Notes under the pieces: generated by a model
Database searches by the model: none
What the model was told of the DNA's origin: nothing
Seen by the model: the letters and a program-made list of their open reading frames with translations, nothing else
Shown: positions 25,425 through 36,571 of the stretch, piece after piece
Numbering within the stretch: the first letter of the stretch is position 1
Layout: every line of letters begins with the position of its first letter
DNA from: Siphonodentalium dalli
Taxonomy: Eukaryota; Mollusca; Scaphopoda; Gadilida; Siphonodentaliidae
Length of the DNA: 64,000 nt
NCBI GenBank assembly: GCA_032622095.1
Contig: CP136065.1
Location: 39,187,503 to 39,251,502, forward strand
Direction: 5' to 3'
Translations under genes and position numbers: made by a program

Positions 25425-26918
25425 CTAGACATTTTGCAGCTGAACAATATATGATGTGATACAGTTATAGTTACTGCTATTGTTTCCATTTGAAACCACG
25501 AAGCACATCCTGGTAGGGTTGACACATATTCCGACGGGATTGGTTACTGATATTACTGAGCGACTACGTTGTCCGTCACGGCTCAGTTCCACCACGTCGT
25601 GACTGCGGTTGTTGCAGACGTAAATGTTGGTTCCAAACACACATACGTCCATCGGATTAGACCCGCCACAAGGTATCGTTCTGAGATGTGTCGCGAGATC
25701 CGATGACAACGCTATCACTTGATGTGCTCTATAATCCGTAACAAACACGACGTCACCCTTCGGAGATACAGCCACGCCCCATGGATACTTGAAGGCGTGC
25801 GACGACATAGCAATGACGTAACCACTCATTGTTAGCTTACGCACGCGACGTCCATTGTTACATGCAACGACTAATATGTCCCCAACAGATCCGATACCTG
25901 CACATCCTCCGGATACAGGAAACGATGTTTGGTGATTGAGATCCGAGGTTAGATACACCGATATCTGACTTCGTGCTTGGTGTGTTACGTAGATGCGGTC
26001 ATTAAGATGACATATACCAGTCGGTTGATCATTGATCGCGAGGGTGACAGACTTTGTGGTTTCACCCCTTTGTGTTACTACACTGAGAGTGTTCGGATTA
26101 GATGACGCAATAACCATATCAGACGTCGGAGTTTTGTGGATGAACGCCATGACCGACCCAGATCTTCCGCAGGAAAAGTCGAATTCCTTTACAATTTGAC
26201 TGATATGATTCTGACAAATACCGATATTACAAGAATATTTCACAATCTTCTTTATAGAATCCAGAACTCCTGTTTTGATGACGGCCTCGTAATCTATAGA
26301 CCATAATTCTTCGAAATCTCTGAGCAGACTTTTTGAATTGGATATAGTTTGATGGAGTTTGATTGAGCGCTCGTTCAGAGTTTTAACCCTTTGTGCTGCA
26401 GATGCTTCTGAAGTAGCTTGTGAGTCGACAGGAACGTTCTCTCCTCCCGGGTTTATTGCCGCCCCTTCACATGAACGTGATTCCGCATCTTGTTCTGGTG
26501 AAAGTTCTCCTTGTCTCTCTTTCTTCAGTTCGGACAGAACGTTTACTATCTTATCCATACTCCGTCCTGACAACTTGTGATTTGACATAGTCTCCCTAAC
26601 ACCATTGAGCGTTTTCTGCTCGCATTCATCAACGACTCGGCGAATCTCAGAAAATAAAGTCTGTATCTCCGTTAGCATATCCTTCTCTCGTCCGTCCTGT
26701 TTGGTTATCCAACCATTTGCTTCTAAGATTAGTTTTTCAAGACCTGATTCGCATTCTTTGATATCCGCTTCCATTTTTGCTGTCGCATTCGATAATTCTT
26801 CGAGTTGACATTTTGGATATGCAACTGAATGACACGTCGCACAACACAGTATGGCGTGTGTGCCGCAGAATGATTTGATATGCTGTGAGTGCAGCGAACA
26901 GAAATCGACGGTCGACAT
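25425..26918 (-). CDS. B-box/coiled-coil/NHL-like beta-propeller protein (TRIM-related, no RING)
   Basis: 497 aa, intact. Residues 7-37 carry a B-box type 2-like zinc pattern: C7-x2-H10, C18-x2-H21, C26-x2-C29, with C37 where a His is usual. Residues about 40-130 and 172-205 are heptad-rich and likely coiled coil, separated by a Ser/Glu/Gly-rich linker. Residues about 245-490 hold repeated blades of the form 'GVAVSP..DVVFVTD', 'DVCVFGTNIYVCN' and 'GICVNPTRMCFVVSN', as in NHL propellers. There is no RING, so if it works in ubiquitin signalling it would need a partner; bivalves have many such RING-less TRIM-like genes. The ATG lies 7 bases after a good acceptor ('TTTTTCAG', AG at 26926-26927), so there is a non-coding 5' exon upstream. 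A broken paralogue lies at 36572-38064. Confidence 0.9.
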   Translation of the reverse strand: MSTVDFCSLHSQHIKSFCGTHAILCCATCHSVAYPKCQLEELSNATAKMEADIKECESGLEKLILEANGWITKQDGREKDMLTEIQTLFSEIRRVVDECEQKTLNGVRETMSNHKLSGRSMDKIVNVLSELKKERQGELSPEQDAESRSCEGAAINPGGENVPVDSQATSEASAAQRVKTLNERSIKLHQTISNSKSLLRDFEELWSIDYEAVIKTGVLDSIKKIVKYSCNIGICQNHISQIVKEFDFSCGRSGSVMAFIHKTPTSDMVIASSNPNTLSVVTQRGETTKSVTLAINDQPTGICHLNDRIYVTHQARSQISVYLTSDLNHQTSFPVSGGCAGIGSVGDILVVACNNGRRVRKLTMSGYVIAMSSHAFKYPWGVAVSPKGDVVFVTDYRAHQVIALSSDLATHLRTIPCGGSNPMDVCVFGTNIYVCNNRSHDVVELSRDGQRSRSVISVTNPVGICVNPTRMCFVVSNGNNSSNYNCITSYIVQLQNV

Positions 26919-28790
26919 GGCTTACCTGAAAAATAAAATCGTTCTATCATTATGTTCTTGTCAAGTTACCATTTCACACCGACATGGACAAATACGATCT
27001 ACCAGAAACGCCGTATTGCGCACCGAAAATATATAACGACGCTATCTTGTGGAATGTAGCTACAACGGGGCAATACATGCCGAATATATTTCGGAATCTG
27101 CAACCAGGCTTATTTGTGAGTTCAAAGATAATTAAATGCCATGGTATGACATGTGCATTTTATAAATATATAACTACATATTGTTTATGTTAGTCGACAT
27201 TAGTTATTTTAGCGGGGTATAGTTATTCTCTATATATAGAATGTATGAATGTGGCAGTTCCACGTGTCAATAAAATTACAGTGCACTGCAGTTACATCCT
27301 TACATCACAGCGTGCTATACATATGGCGGTATATTAATTCTCGATGACAAGTGAAGGGGGTGTTAGAAATTTTATTTAATTTCACAAACTGCAAGGCAGA
27401 GCTCATAGTCCGGGGGGGGGGGGCTTATATGGGTACCCTTGCATCCCCTGGGACTTAACCCAACTCATTTTGTTCCTTATTATGTCCTTCAGTGTTTAAG
27501 CTATGTTGACCAAACAAATAGTGGCCGTGTAGACTCCAGACAAGATGGCGGCCATCATGGACGCCGTTTTCAGACTAGGGCCTAAGACAATTCGATGCAA
27601 ATTATAACGGGAAACTCTTGTAAAATGTATACAAATGTATATATTTTCGTGAAGCTAAGACATAATGACACTTTTATAGTGCAAAATTGAAACTTCCCAT
27701 TCAAGATGGCAGCCAAAATGGACTCCGGAAGTTGAAAATATTACGTTTTTTCACTTATAAGTCGGAATTTTATATATACGAAATTAATTAACCGAGAGCA
27801 CTAGTTAAATGGGCTCTTTCGTATTCACCATAACTAGCTCCATGAACTTATTTGAACTAATATCTAGACAATATCTTTATCTTTCATGCGACCAGACTTT
27901 TCATAGTCAGGTGAATGTATGTCAGTTATTAGACGCATCACATGAAATTTAACATTAGTTCTTGATATAATACTTCAATCAAAAACATCTATACAGTGTC
28001 AGGTACTATTCTCTTTCGGAAATAGCAAAACATGAAGCAGAGACAGTTCAGTTCTGTCCCAAGAGGTGTCTGTCGTATTTAATGGTGTCGAACATAAATT
28101 TCTCACGAAGCTGTACAGTTGGAAATAAATGCCCACCGCGATTGTTAATCATCACCATAATACGGAAAAAAGTGTTGCAACTTTTCTATCATTATTTGCA
28201 ATATTTGTTTACAAATATATGTATTGTGATTCGATATTTTCTTATGAGTCACTTAAAAATATAACTTGTCGTCGAACTCGTATTTCATATCATAGAAGAT
28301 TGTTGCAGTACATTGCGCAACATTGTCCTGGCATTTTCTTTATTTATTTGCAGATAGCTAGATATTAAGAATAATCAGGCGTGATATATCTGCGGAAGTG
28401 AATAGGCATTGACTTAACAGGAAATTGATAGTCTGTTGAAGCGGCACGTAGCGGCGGCTGGTGTTAAGGGAAATAACCGCAAAAAGATAATCCATTCGAT
28501 TCGAGCCGAGCTTTATTAACATAATAGGATTGATCGTTATCATTGCGCTAATGTCTTACGTCACTGTGCGTGTCCATAATAGACGTGCGTCTTACAGGCA
28601 TCCTAAATATAGGTCTGTGTACACTTAAGTTAATTATGATTTGATGTTTACGAAGTATTTTATTATTTTATTTTCGGATTGCGCTATACGATTGTTATAT
28701 CGAATAACAAATTTGAATTTAATTTGAATATGTGTCGGGCTGACACCATATTCTTACTTGACGTGTATTTTCTTGTGGTTGAACCTCATA
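26919..28790. other. Upstream region of the B-box gene; intron/5'UTR and dispersed fragments
   Basis: A splice acceptor at 26926-26927 (minus strand) implies an intron here; I could not fix the upstream exon. A G tract at about 27411-27422 is followed by 'CAAGATGGCGGCCATCATGG' (27541) and 'CAAGATGGCAGCC' (27704), diverged relatives of the units at 33.2-35.3 kb. No other gene is seen. Confidence 0.4.
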
Positions 28791-28801
28791 CCAAGTTTTG
28801 A

Positions 28802-29232
28802 AGGTACTAAATCCGATCAGACGGTCCTCATGTATAACATCAAGATACAACAACATTTCTTCAAAATAAGCTTTAGTTATCAGAATCGATTTATTGCAAC
28901 AAAATAATTCTAACCACTGTCAACTATGGTAAGAAATTTCACAAAAAGTGTTATTTATCAACATTTTGTTCAACATAATATGGCCGTATTATCAAAAGAA
29001 ATTTGACCGTATTACCTCTTGAATTTAGGGTTATCCATCTTCATCCGCTGTTTTGTCCGAGACCCTCCGTTCTGGGCCACATGTTATTACACATCTCGAA
29101 AATGAACTTCAAAAATCGATATCTGATCACTCTGAGCTTTAATGGGTGGGTTCCTCGACTAGAATCAAATATATTTTACACCCGATGCCCAGGAAATAGT
29201 AATCTTGGAGCGTCTGATCGGATTGAGTACCT
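28802..29232. mobile_element. TTAA-target MITE, full length
   Basis: AGGTACTAAATCCGATCAG begins after TTGA (mutated TTAA, 28798-28801). The other end is GATCGGATTGAGTACCT followed by TTAA (29233-29236). At 431 bp it is almost the same length as the 32340-32769 copy. No ORF of significance. Confidence 0.8.
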
Positions 29233-29249
29233 TTAACAACACGGGCTAG

Positions 29250-29400
29250 AACGCAAGCAAATTTGGCTGACCGACACTATATTCGAACTTGGCCTGTGTT
29301 TTCTAGTATTTAAACAACATATATCAAGTTTTGAGTCGATCGAAAAGCGAATACTAAAGTTATTATCAGCCTAAAACCAAACGGTTGACGAACGAACAGG
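29250..29400 (+). repeat. Dispersed fragment also at 42600-42725
   Basis: 'AACTTGGCCTGTGYTTTCTAGTA' and 'GTTTTGAGTCGATCGAAAA' are shared with 42605-42725, with moderate divergence. Unknown family. Confidence 0.5.
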
Positions 29401-29419
29401 CTGGTTAAATAATACGACC

Positions 29420-30720
29420 AGTTGCACGAATGAGAAGTATATGTCATATCTAAATATAGAATCACTCGATGACGAAACGAAACAGATTTGGGTGCAGCAA
29501 GTCACCGCCGCCAAATATATACATGACACAATGACCCAATTCATCGTCGCAAAGCGTGCTATTAAACCTAACGTTAACAAATCGTCGAACAATACACGCT
29601 AACCTTATTTCTCGATCGACGGCCAACTGTGCAATTGAATTTCCTCTCTAAACTACCAGTGCACATGAAATACCATGTACACACGTATTTCAATTATACC
29701 CTGGTAGGTATGGTACTCTCTGAAATAGATATTATTGTCGGATACTTACGTGTTTTAGGTTTATACTTTAATGTATTCATAGAAGTAACGAGAATGCAGA
29801 TAAAAAGACTTTATAACTTTTTGGATCCGGAGATGGACCGCTCGTGCTATTTTCCGGTAAACTCAATCGCATTGACGCGGTGGGCATTAAAAAAGTATTT
29901 GAACAGACTTTAGCATTTCACCACCGTCACTTACAAGTTTACTAAATAGGGCTAGCCCCATCCATGTGGTTCGTTATCTATATATAGGTGCTTAGTTCGA
30001 ATAACGGTAACTTGTTACTCTCCTTAGTCACAATTCATGTGGACCATTTTTTTTCTGAGAATGGTTCTATCCACGATCCATTATTTTGAAATGGATATGA
30101 GGGAATCATATGGTGGACTAAGTTCCGACTAACCCATCGGGTAGGGGATTAATGATAATCTAGGCATTTATATGTAAGACGTAATAACAGGCCAACCATT
30201 ACATTTTAGTAAATTTATAATTTCGAATTCAAGTAGTCATTTTAGACTATGTACTTATATCAGTTCCACTTTATCATCCTGGGGATCTTGGGACTAGTGA
30301 TGTCTCTAATGGTGCTCAAGGATGCTATAATCTACATGCATGTGGTATAATAGTAATATACAACACATATTAATGTAGTATGAACTTTAATATACCCCTA
30401 AGTTATAATGTTATAAGTGTACCAGAGGACCGACCCGAGTATCGAGGCGACAATGATCGTTGATGCTTGAATATTATTGCTGGCCAGACAGGCTGGAAGG
30501 TATAGAAGTGATCATCCTATAGGTCGGGGAATATGGTTTCTGATATAGGATTTGCCTGACTATTATGTTGGATTTTGTTACTAACCTTCATAATTGATCA
30601 GGCCGTCACCATATTTGGGGAACTGACTTATTTGGGTGATATATACTGTCCCCAGTCGGTTACGAGGTTGAAGATCTCGTTAGGTCTGCGTCTAGTTAAC
30701 TCTAATTACTATACATGTTC
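29420..30720 (+). repeat. Host repeat H, copy F (diverged)
   Basis: Blocks 'CTAAATATAGAATC.CTCGATGACGAAACG' (29450), 'CTCGATCGACGGCCAA' (29612), 'ATACTTACGTGTTTTAGG' (29740) and 'GGGGAACTGACTTATTTGGGTG' (30617) appear in the same order as in copy A. Internal deletions are large. Like copy A it lies on the 3' side of a B-box/NHL gene, here the broken one. Confidence 0.65.
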
Positions 30721-30732
30721 ATATTTCAAGTT

Positions 30733-30866
30733 ACAGAGTCTGCAGTTGTCTGGTATAGCGTGGTATCAGGCGGTGGACACTTACCACGCGACACGAGGCG
30801 GATGGTGGCATTGGTCACACCGAGCCTGGTAGCATACACGCTATACCAGACAACTGGAGACACTGT
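30733..30866. mobile_element. Foldback MITE
   Basis: CAGTTGTCTGGTATAGCGTG (30743) pairs with CACGCTATACCAGACAACTG (ending 30856), and the stem continues outward with ACAGAGTCTG/GAGACACTGT. The loop is about 75 bp. No ORF is credible. Confidence 0.75.
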
Positions 30867-31189
30867 AAGGTATTTATTTACCACGTCGATATTTTCATCT
30901 GACATTAGAAATATTGAACCACGCACGAGTTTCAATGCAGGCTGTAAAACACCAAACAAAAAACATACCGAACACTTTGTCCGACGTGAAATCTGATAAA
31001 ACATTCGGTTTAATTTAGGGGATGTGACTGTGAGGTATATACAAAAGTACTTATATACTCGAAAACTAACAATCACAACTAAAAAATACCAACAAGTTTC
31101 TGCAAGTGAAACGCAAAATGAAATTCGTGAATAGTTTGCGACCAATGGTTCTATCAGGTCACATACACTCAAAGTAGTGTTCATTTAAA

Positions 31190-31706
31190 GGCCCACTTAA
31201 TTTTCGAACCCCCAGATCACATTATATAAAATATATGCCATATTATATACCATGAACCCTCAGATTACATTATGTAAAATATATGCCATATTATATACCA
31301 TTTGAAAGAGGAAGCTCCAAAACATTGCGTTATCAACTTATCCGGTGTAATAAAATGTGGATATGTTTTTGTTGAGTTGCCAACGCGTTTTGTCATCTTG
31401 ATTGCAGTAAAAATCAGTATTATTTTTAAAGCAGGGGGAATAACTCTATATATTAAAGATAGAGCTCTTCCCCTTCCATTGAAAAAGTTTGAATTATGTT
31501 GCATGCTGTGAGCCAAAGGGGGGGGGGGTAAGTCATTCTATGATTTCAGCAGTTTTCTATTTCTCTGTGGGCATCTTCTGAGACAGATGTTTCAAATAGT
31601 GATGAATTATAGTATTTTAATCATATTTTATGGCATAGATTGTTATTAAGCCGTATATCAAGTCACTATAAACAAATTAATCGGCGACTCGAAAATTAAG
31701 TGGGCC
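31190..31706. mobile_element. Non-autonomous DNA element with GGCCCACTTAATTTTCGA inverted ends
   Basis: An exact 18-bp terminal inverted repeat at 31190-31207 and 31689-31706. It contains a local tandem repeat ('CATTATRTAAAATATATGCC' twice), an internal imperfect palindrome and a G run near 31520. A reverse-oriented partial copy lacking intact ends lies at 40590-40840. No clear target duplication. Confidence 0.65.
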
Positions 31707-31709
31707 ATG

Positions 31710-32330
31710 AAGCCGGATGTGTTTCCCCAATTACCCCATTCAAGTTTTCAGTGCAGATAAAGTTGATGTCAAAATATGATCTTTGGCCTCGTACTCCAAT
31801 GATGGATATTGACACGGCGCCCATGCAGTTTTGTCATAAGAAAACTGTCTGCAAGAGTCTAACAGCAAATTCTCTGTCAATGGAATTCGGTTTATTTATC
31901 ATGAAGAAGCTATAGCCACAATCATCAGTCTCTTATACAAAGGATACACCAGCTGACTTGACATGCCAAGTAAAGAGGTCTCATAGGACCATTAGCGAGT
32001 AACCTTGGTCAGCATGGGTTTCCAGACTATACCAGGTGAAAGCTAACGCCAGACATCAATCAAATGTCAAGTCATGTACATATGTTTGATAAATATATTT
32101 TTATTTTATCATAAAATACCAACAACAAAAAATGATAATAATATAATTACGTCTGGTTATATAATAATATAATTTCCCCTGGTTATATAATTATATAATT
32201 ACCCCTGGTTAATATTTTGACATTATTCGTTTTTCATATCTACATTTAATTGGAACATTTTACCATCATGAGTATTAAATACTTTACAATGATTATTTTG
32301 GCGGCTTCAAAATCTTAGCCTCATTGATTA
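31710..32330. other. Intergenic with a small AT-rich duplication
   Basis: 32140-32215 has three tandem versions of 'CCCTGGTTATATAATWATATAATT'. Nothing else is recognised. Confidence 0.45.
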
Positions 32331-32339
32331 ATGTTTTAA

Positions 32340-32769
32340 AGGTACTCAATTCGATCAGACGATCTTAAGTTACTACTTCTTTGGCTTCAGGGGTAAAAAA
32401 TGTGTGATTCGAGTCGACTAAGCCACCCATCAAAGAGTGATCAGATATAGATTTTTGAACCTTGTTATTTCTCGATGTGTATGTGTATATTTGGCCCAGA
32501 AACACGTGGTCAAACGGAGGGTCTTGATCAAAATTGTGGATGAAGATGGATAACTCTAAAATCACGTTGTAATTCGGTCAAATATCGTGATACTTTAGTG
32601 ATAGTACGGCCATATTTTGTTGAACAAAATGTTGGGAAATTTGATACCATAGTTGACAGTGGTTAGCATTATTTTGTTGCAATACATTCTGATAACTAAA
32701 GCATATTTTGAATAGATGTTGTTGTTGTATCTTGATGGTATGGGGACCGTCTGATCGGATTGAGTACCT
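32340..32769. mobile_element. TTAA-target MITE, full length
   Basis: Flanked by perfect TTAA on both sides (32336-32339 and 32770-32773), with ends AGGTACTCAATTCGATCAG and GATCGGATTGAGTACCT. The interior matches 28802-29232 in inverse orientation. The best preserved copy for defining the family ends. Confidence 0.85.
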
Positions 32770-33085
32770 TTAAATATAATTTCAACCTGTTATTGGAATT
32801 TTATTTACCGATATAACAGTTATCCAGGCGCATTGTAATTCAAACCGTTCCAATAATTGTCCTACGTGCAGTGTTTCACTCAATATCGTTTAAACTCGAG
32901 CGGTTTGGACGGTAGGCCTATATATTTTTGCGCGAATTCGGATTGCTGCAGTTTTCGTAATGGCCAGCAATAATCTTTAGATATCTTAGAGTGTGTATTC
33001 ACATTTCCTATATTCACATCAATAATTTTATTATTCATTATATTCCACATTATTTGGTTCGAGGCGGAAGGGAAAGTGCATCATT

Positions 33086-35482
33086 TAATGAAAGTGTCAA
33101 TGACACTGTAGCTCAACTTGGAAAGGGAATAATTTAATGTATTACAGTCAATGGAGCGATTAGGAATGTGGAAAGTTGAATGTCTAATACTAGTTTATAG
33201 ACATGAAGAGAAAAGTAAAATCCAAGATGGCTGCTGGCGGCCATGTTTTCGGCCGAATGACCCCAAAATGATTGTATCCCATCTACATGTCATCGTTAAC
33301 ATCCATGACAAATTTTATGACGATCAGACTAAAGGTACGACCTGTAGCCTATGCTAAAGAATTTAGTCATACAAAGAGTAAAATCCAAGATGGCTGCTGG
33401 CGGCCATGTTTTCGGCCGAATGACCCCAAAATGATTGTATCCCATCTACATGTCATTATTAACATCTATGACAAATTTTATGACGATCAGACTAAAGGTA
33501 CGACCTGTAGCCCATGCTAAAGAATTTAGTCATACAAAGAGTAAAATCCAATATTAACAACCATGACAAATTTCATGATGATCAGACGAACAGTACGACC
33601 TGTGGCCCATGCTAATGGATTAAATTTTGAAATCCAAGATGGCCACTGGCGGCCATGTTTTTTGTCCGAATGACCCCAAAATGACTCGTTCCCATTTACA
33701 TTCCAATTTCAACAGCCATGACAAATTTTATGATGATCAGACTAAATGTACGACCTGTAGCCCGTGCTAAAGGATTTAGTCATACAAAGAGTAAAATCAA
33801 AGATGGCTGCTGGCGGCCATGTTTTTCTGCCGAATGACCCCAAAATGACTCGTTCCCATCTACATGTCATTATTAACATTCACGACAAATTTTATGATGA
33901 TCAGACTAAAGGTACAACCTGTAGCCCGTGCTAAAGGATTTAGTCATACAAAGAGTAAAATCCAAGATGGCTGCTGGCGACCATGTTTTTTTGGCCGAAT
34001 GACCCCAAAATTACTCGTTCCCATCTACATGTCATTGTTAACATCCATGACAAATTTTATGATGATCAGACGAACAGTACGACCTGTGGCCCGTGCTAAT
34101 GGATTAAATTTTGAAATCCGAGATGGCCACTGGCGGCCATGTTTATTGGCCGAATGACCCCAAAATTACTCGTTCCCATCAACATTCCAATTTCAACAGC
34201 CATGACAAATTTTATGATGATCAGACTAAAGGTACGGCCTGTAGCCCGTGCTAAAGGATTTAGTCATACAAAGAGTAAAATCCAATATGGCTGCTGGCGG
34301 CCATGTTTTTTGGCCGATTGACCCCAAAATGACTCGTTCCCATCTACATGTCATTATTAACATTCTTGACAAATTTTATGCTGATCAGACTAAAAGTAGG
34401 ACCTGTAGCCCATGTTAAAGGATTTAGTCATACAAAGAGTAAAATCCAAGATGGCTGCTGGCGGCCATGTTTTTTGGCCGAATGACCCCACAATTACTCG
34501 TTCCCATCTACATGTCAATATTAACATCTATGACAAATTTGATGATGATCAGACTAAAGGTACGACCTGTAGCCCGTGCTAAAGAATTTAGTCATACAAA
34601 GAGTAAAATCCAAGAAGGCTGCTGGCCGCCATGTTTTTTGGCCAAATGACCCCAAAATTACTCGTTCCCATCTACATGTCAATATTAACATCCATGACAA
34701 ATTTCATGATGATCAGACGAACAGTACGACCTGTGGCCCGTGCTAATGGATTGAATTTTGAAATCCAAAATGGCCGCTGGCGGCCATGTTTTTTGTCCGA
34801 ATGACCCCAAAATGACTCGTTCCCATCTACATTCCAATTTTATGATGATCGGACTAAAGGTACGACCTGTAGCCCGTGCTAAAGGATTTAGTCATACAAA
34901 GAGTGAAATCAAAGATGCCTGCTGGCGGCCATGTTTTTGGCCGAATGACCCCAAAATGACTCGTTCCCATCTACATGTCATTATTAACATTCTTGACAAA
35001 TTTTATGATGATCAGACTAAAAGTACGACCTGTAGCCCGTGCTAAAGAATTTAGTCATACAAAGAGTAAAATCCAAGATGGCTGCTGGCGGCCATGTTTT
35101 TGGGCCGAATGACCCCAAAATGACTCGTTCCCATCTACATGTCAATATTAACATCCATGACAAATTTCATGACGATCAGACAAACAGTACGCCCTGTGGC
35201 CCGTGCTAATGGATTGAATTTTGAAATGCAAGATGGCCACTGGCGGCCATGTTTTTTTTACCGAATGACCCCAAAATTAATCATTCTGGTCTAAATGTTG
35301 ATGTCAACAGCTATGACAAATTTCATAATGATCCGACCAAAGGTACGACCTGTAGACTGCATTGTTGACGCCTTACGTACACACGTACACACGCACACAC
35401 GCACACACGTACACACGGACGACGGACGACAAAGCCATGGCAATAGCTCAAACTTTACAAAGTAAAGTTGAGCTAAAAATGG
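33086..35482 (+). mobile_element. Array element: about a dozen ~170-bp units between AGCTCAACTT ends
   Basis: It begins with the palindromic AAAGTGTCAATGACACTG, then TAGCTCAACTT, and ends with a CACACG/CGGACGACGGACGAC microsatellite, CCATGGCAATAGCTCAAAC and AAGTTGAGCTA. Between them are repeated units containing 'AAGATGGCTGCTGGCGGCC', 'GAATGACCCCAAAATGACTC', 'TCATGAYGATCAGAC' and 'ACGACCTGTAGCCCGTGC'. Two unit types alternate ('TGGCTGCTGGCGG' after TAAAATCC, and 'TGGCCACTGGCGG' after TTTTGAAATCC). A shorter four-unit member lies at 62082-62987. Readings of 60-100 codons across the units are frame-by-chance. Confidence 0.8.
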
Positions 35483-36028
35483 TGGCTACTAACCTGATAT
35501 TAGGACAACCTCCGGTTTACTGACCTGGTCTAGTGACTATAGTCTCATTCCAAGTGAGTAATTCTGGTCGCTGATTGGTCGATTTGAATTGGAGAATGGT
35601 AATATACATGTATATGGTCCCCGCATTAAAGGATGATATATGTATCATTACGACACAATAATTAAAGGAACGAAAGGCCTTCACAGTGGGTGTATGTGAG
35701 AACTTATAAAAGCATGTAAATCCATCATGACCAAGAACACGGGGAAATATATGGACTATAATAATCCTCCATTAACGATATTTCGCATTTTGAATTAATT
35801 TTTATGTAAACAAAACCTTTACAGTGATTTGTCATGAATATCGCATATCGTGCAGTACAACAGATATTTAGTCTGACCTGTTCCAATGTTTACCGTCACG
35901 TGTTTATGTCATTTGGGTATTTTATTGGACTCCGACGATAATGTACATGTAGCTGTAACAGTAATGTTTACATAACAATGGTCTTGGCGAAATATCGTTA
36001 CTGGACAATTATATATGAACGCTTTCTA
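35483..36028. other. Intergenic; fragment related to 21.8-22.0 kb
   Basis: 35640-35750 ('ACGACACAATAATTAAAGG', 'CACAGTGGGTGTATGTGAG', 'CATCATGACCAAGAAC') is a diverged match to 21930-22030, extending the parallel between the regions 3' of the two B-box/NHL genes. Confidence 0.5.
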
Positions 36029-36029
36029 T

Positions 36030-36428
36030 ACTAAAGCATCATCGACGAGTAGTTATCCCATAGGAAATGTTCAGATAATAAGTTTACCCATTTCTAAACT
36101 AAAGCATCATCGACAAGTAGTTATCCCATAGGAAATGTTCAGATAATAAGTTTAACCATTTCTAAACTAAAGCATCATGGACAAGTAGTTATCCCATAGG
36201 AAATGTTCAGATAATAAGTTTAACCATTTCTAAACTAAAGCATCATCGACAAGTAGTTATGCCATAGGAAATGGTCAGATAATAAGTTTAACCATTTCTA
36301 AACTAAAGCATCATCGACGAGTAGTTATCTCATAGAAAATGTTCAGATACGTTTAACCTTTTCTAAACTAAAGCATCACCGACGAGTAGTTATCTCATAG
36401 GAAATGTTCAGATAATAAGCTCAACCCT
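36030..36428 (+). repeat. 68-bp minisatellite, about 6 units
   Basis: The unit is AACTAAAGCATCATCGACAA, GTAGTTATCCCATAGGAAAT, GTTCAGATAATAAGTTTAAC and CATTTCTA. Units start near 36031, 36099, 36167, 36235, 36303 and 36369; the fifth is a few bases shorter. It lies just beyond the 3' end of the broken B-box paralogue. Confidence 0.85.
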
Positions 36429-36475
36429 TTACTTTGTTGCATGGATCAGTTCTTGAAGTTCATAATGTTTCTTGC

Positions 36476-36537
36476 ATCCATCGGATTAGACCCACAACAC
36501 GGTAATGTTCTGATGTGTGTCGCGAGATCCGGGGACT
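36476..36537 (-). pseudogene. Orphan fragment of an NHL-like blade (third B-box/NHL copy)
   Basis: About 62 bp on the minus strand match the blade around 'DLATHLRTIPCGGSNPMD' of the 25425-26918 gene. This copy is closer to that gene ('GGSNPMD' type) than to the adjacent pseudogene ('GGSSPTG' type). It stands alone, outside the reading frame of the neighbour, and marks a lost third copy or a conversion scar. Confidence 0.65.
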
Positions 36538-36571
36538 TTTCATGTAATGTACGTGAAGTTCCCTCGATATT

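Noticed and set aside
33151-35045. Series of related ORFs (Trp/Arg/Pro-rich) suggesting a repeat protein
   Set aside because: They are frame-by-chance readings of a 170-bp DNA repeat; the frame changes from unit to unit and stops interrupt.
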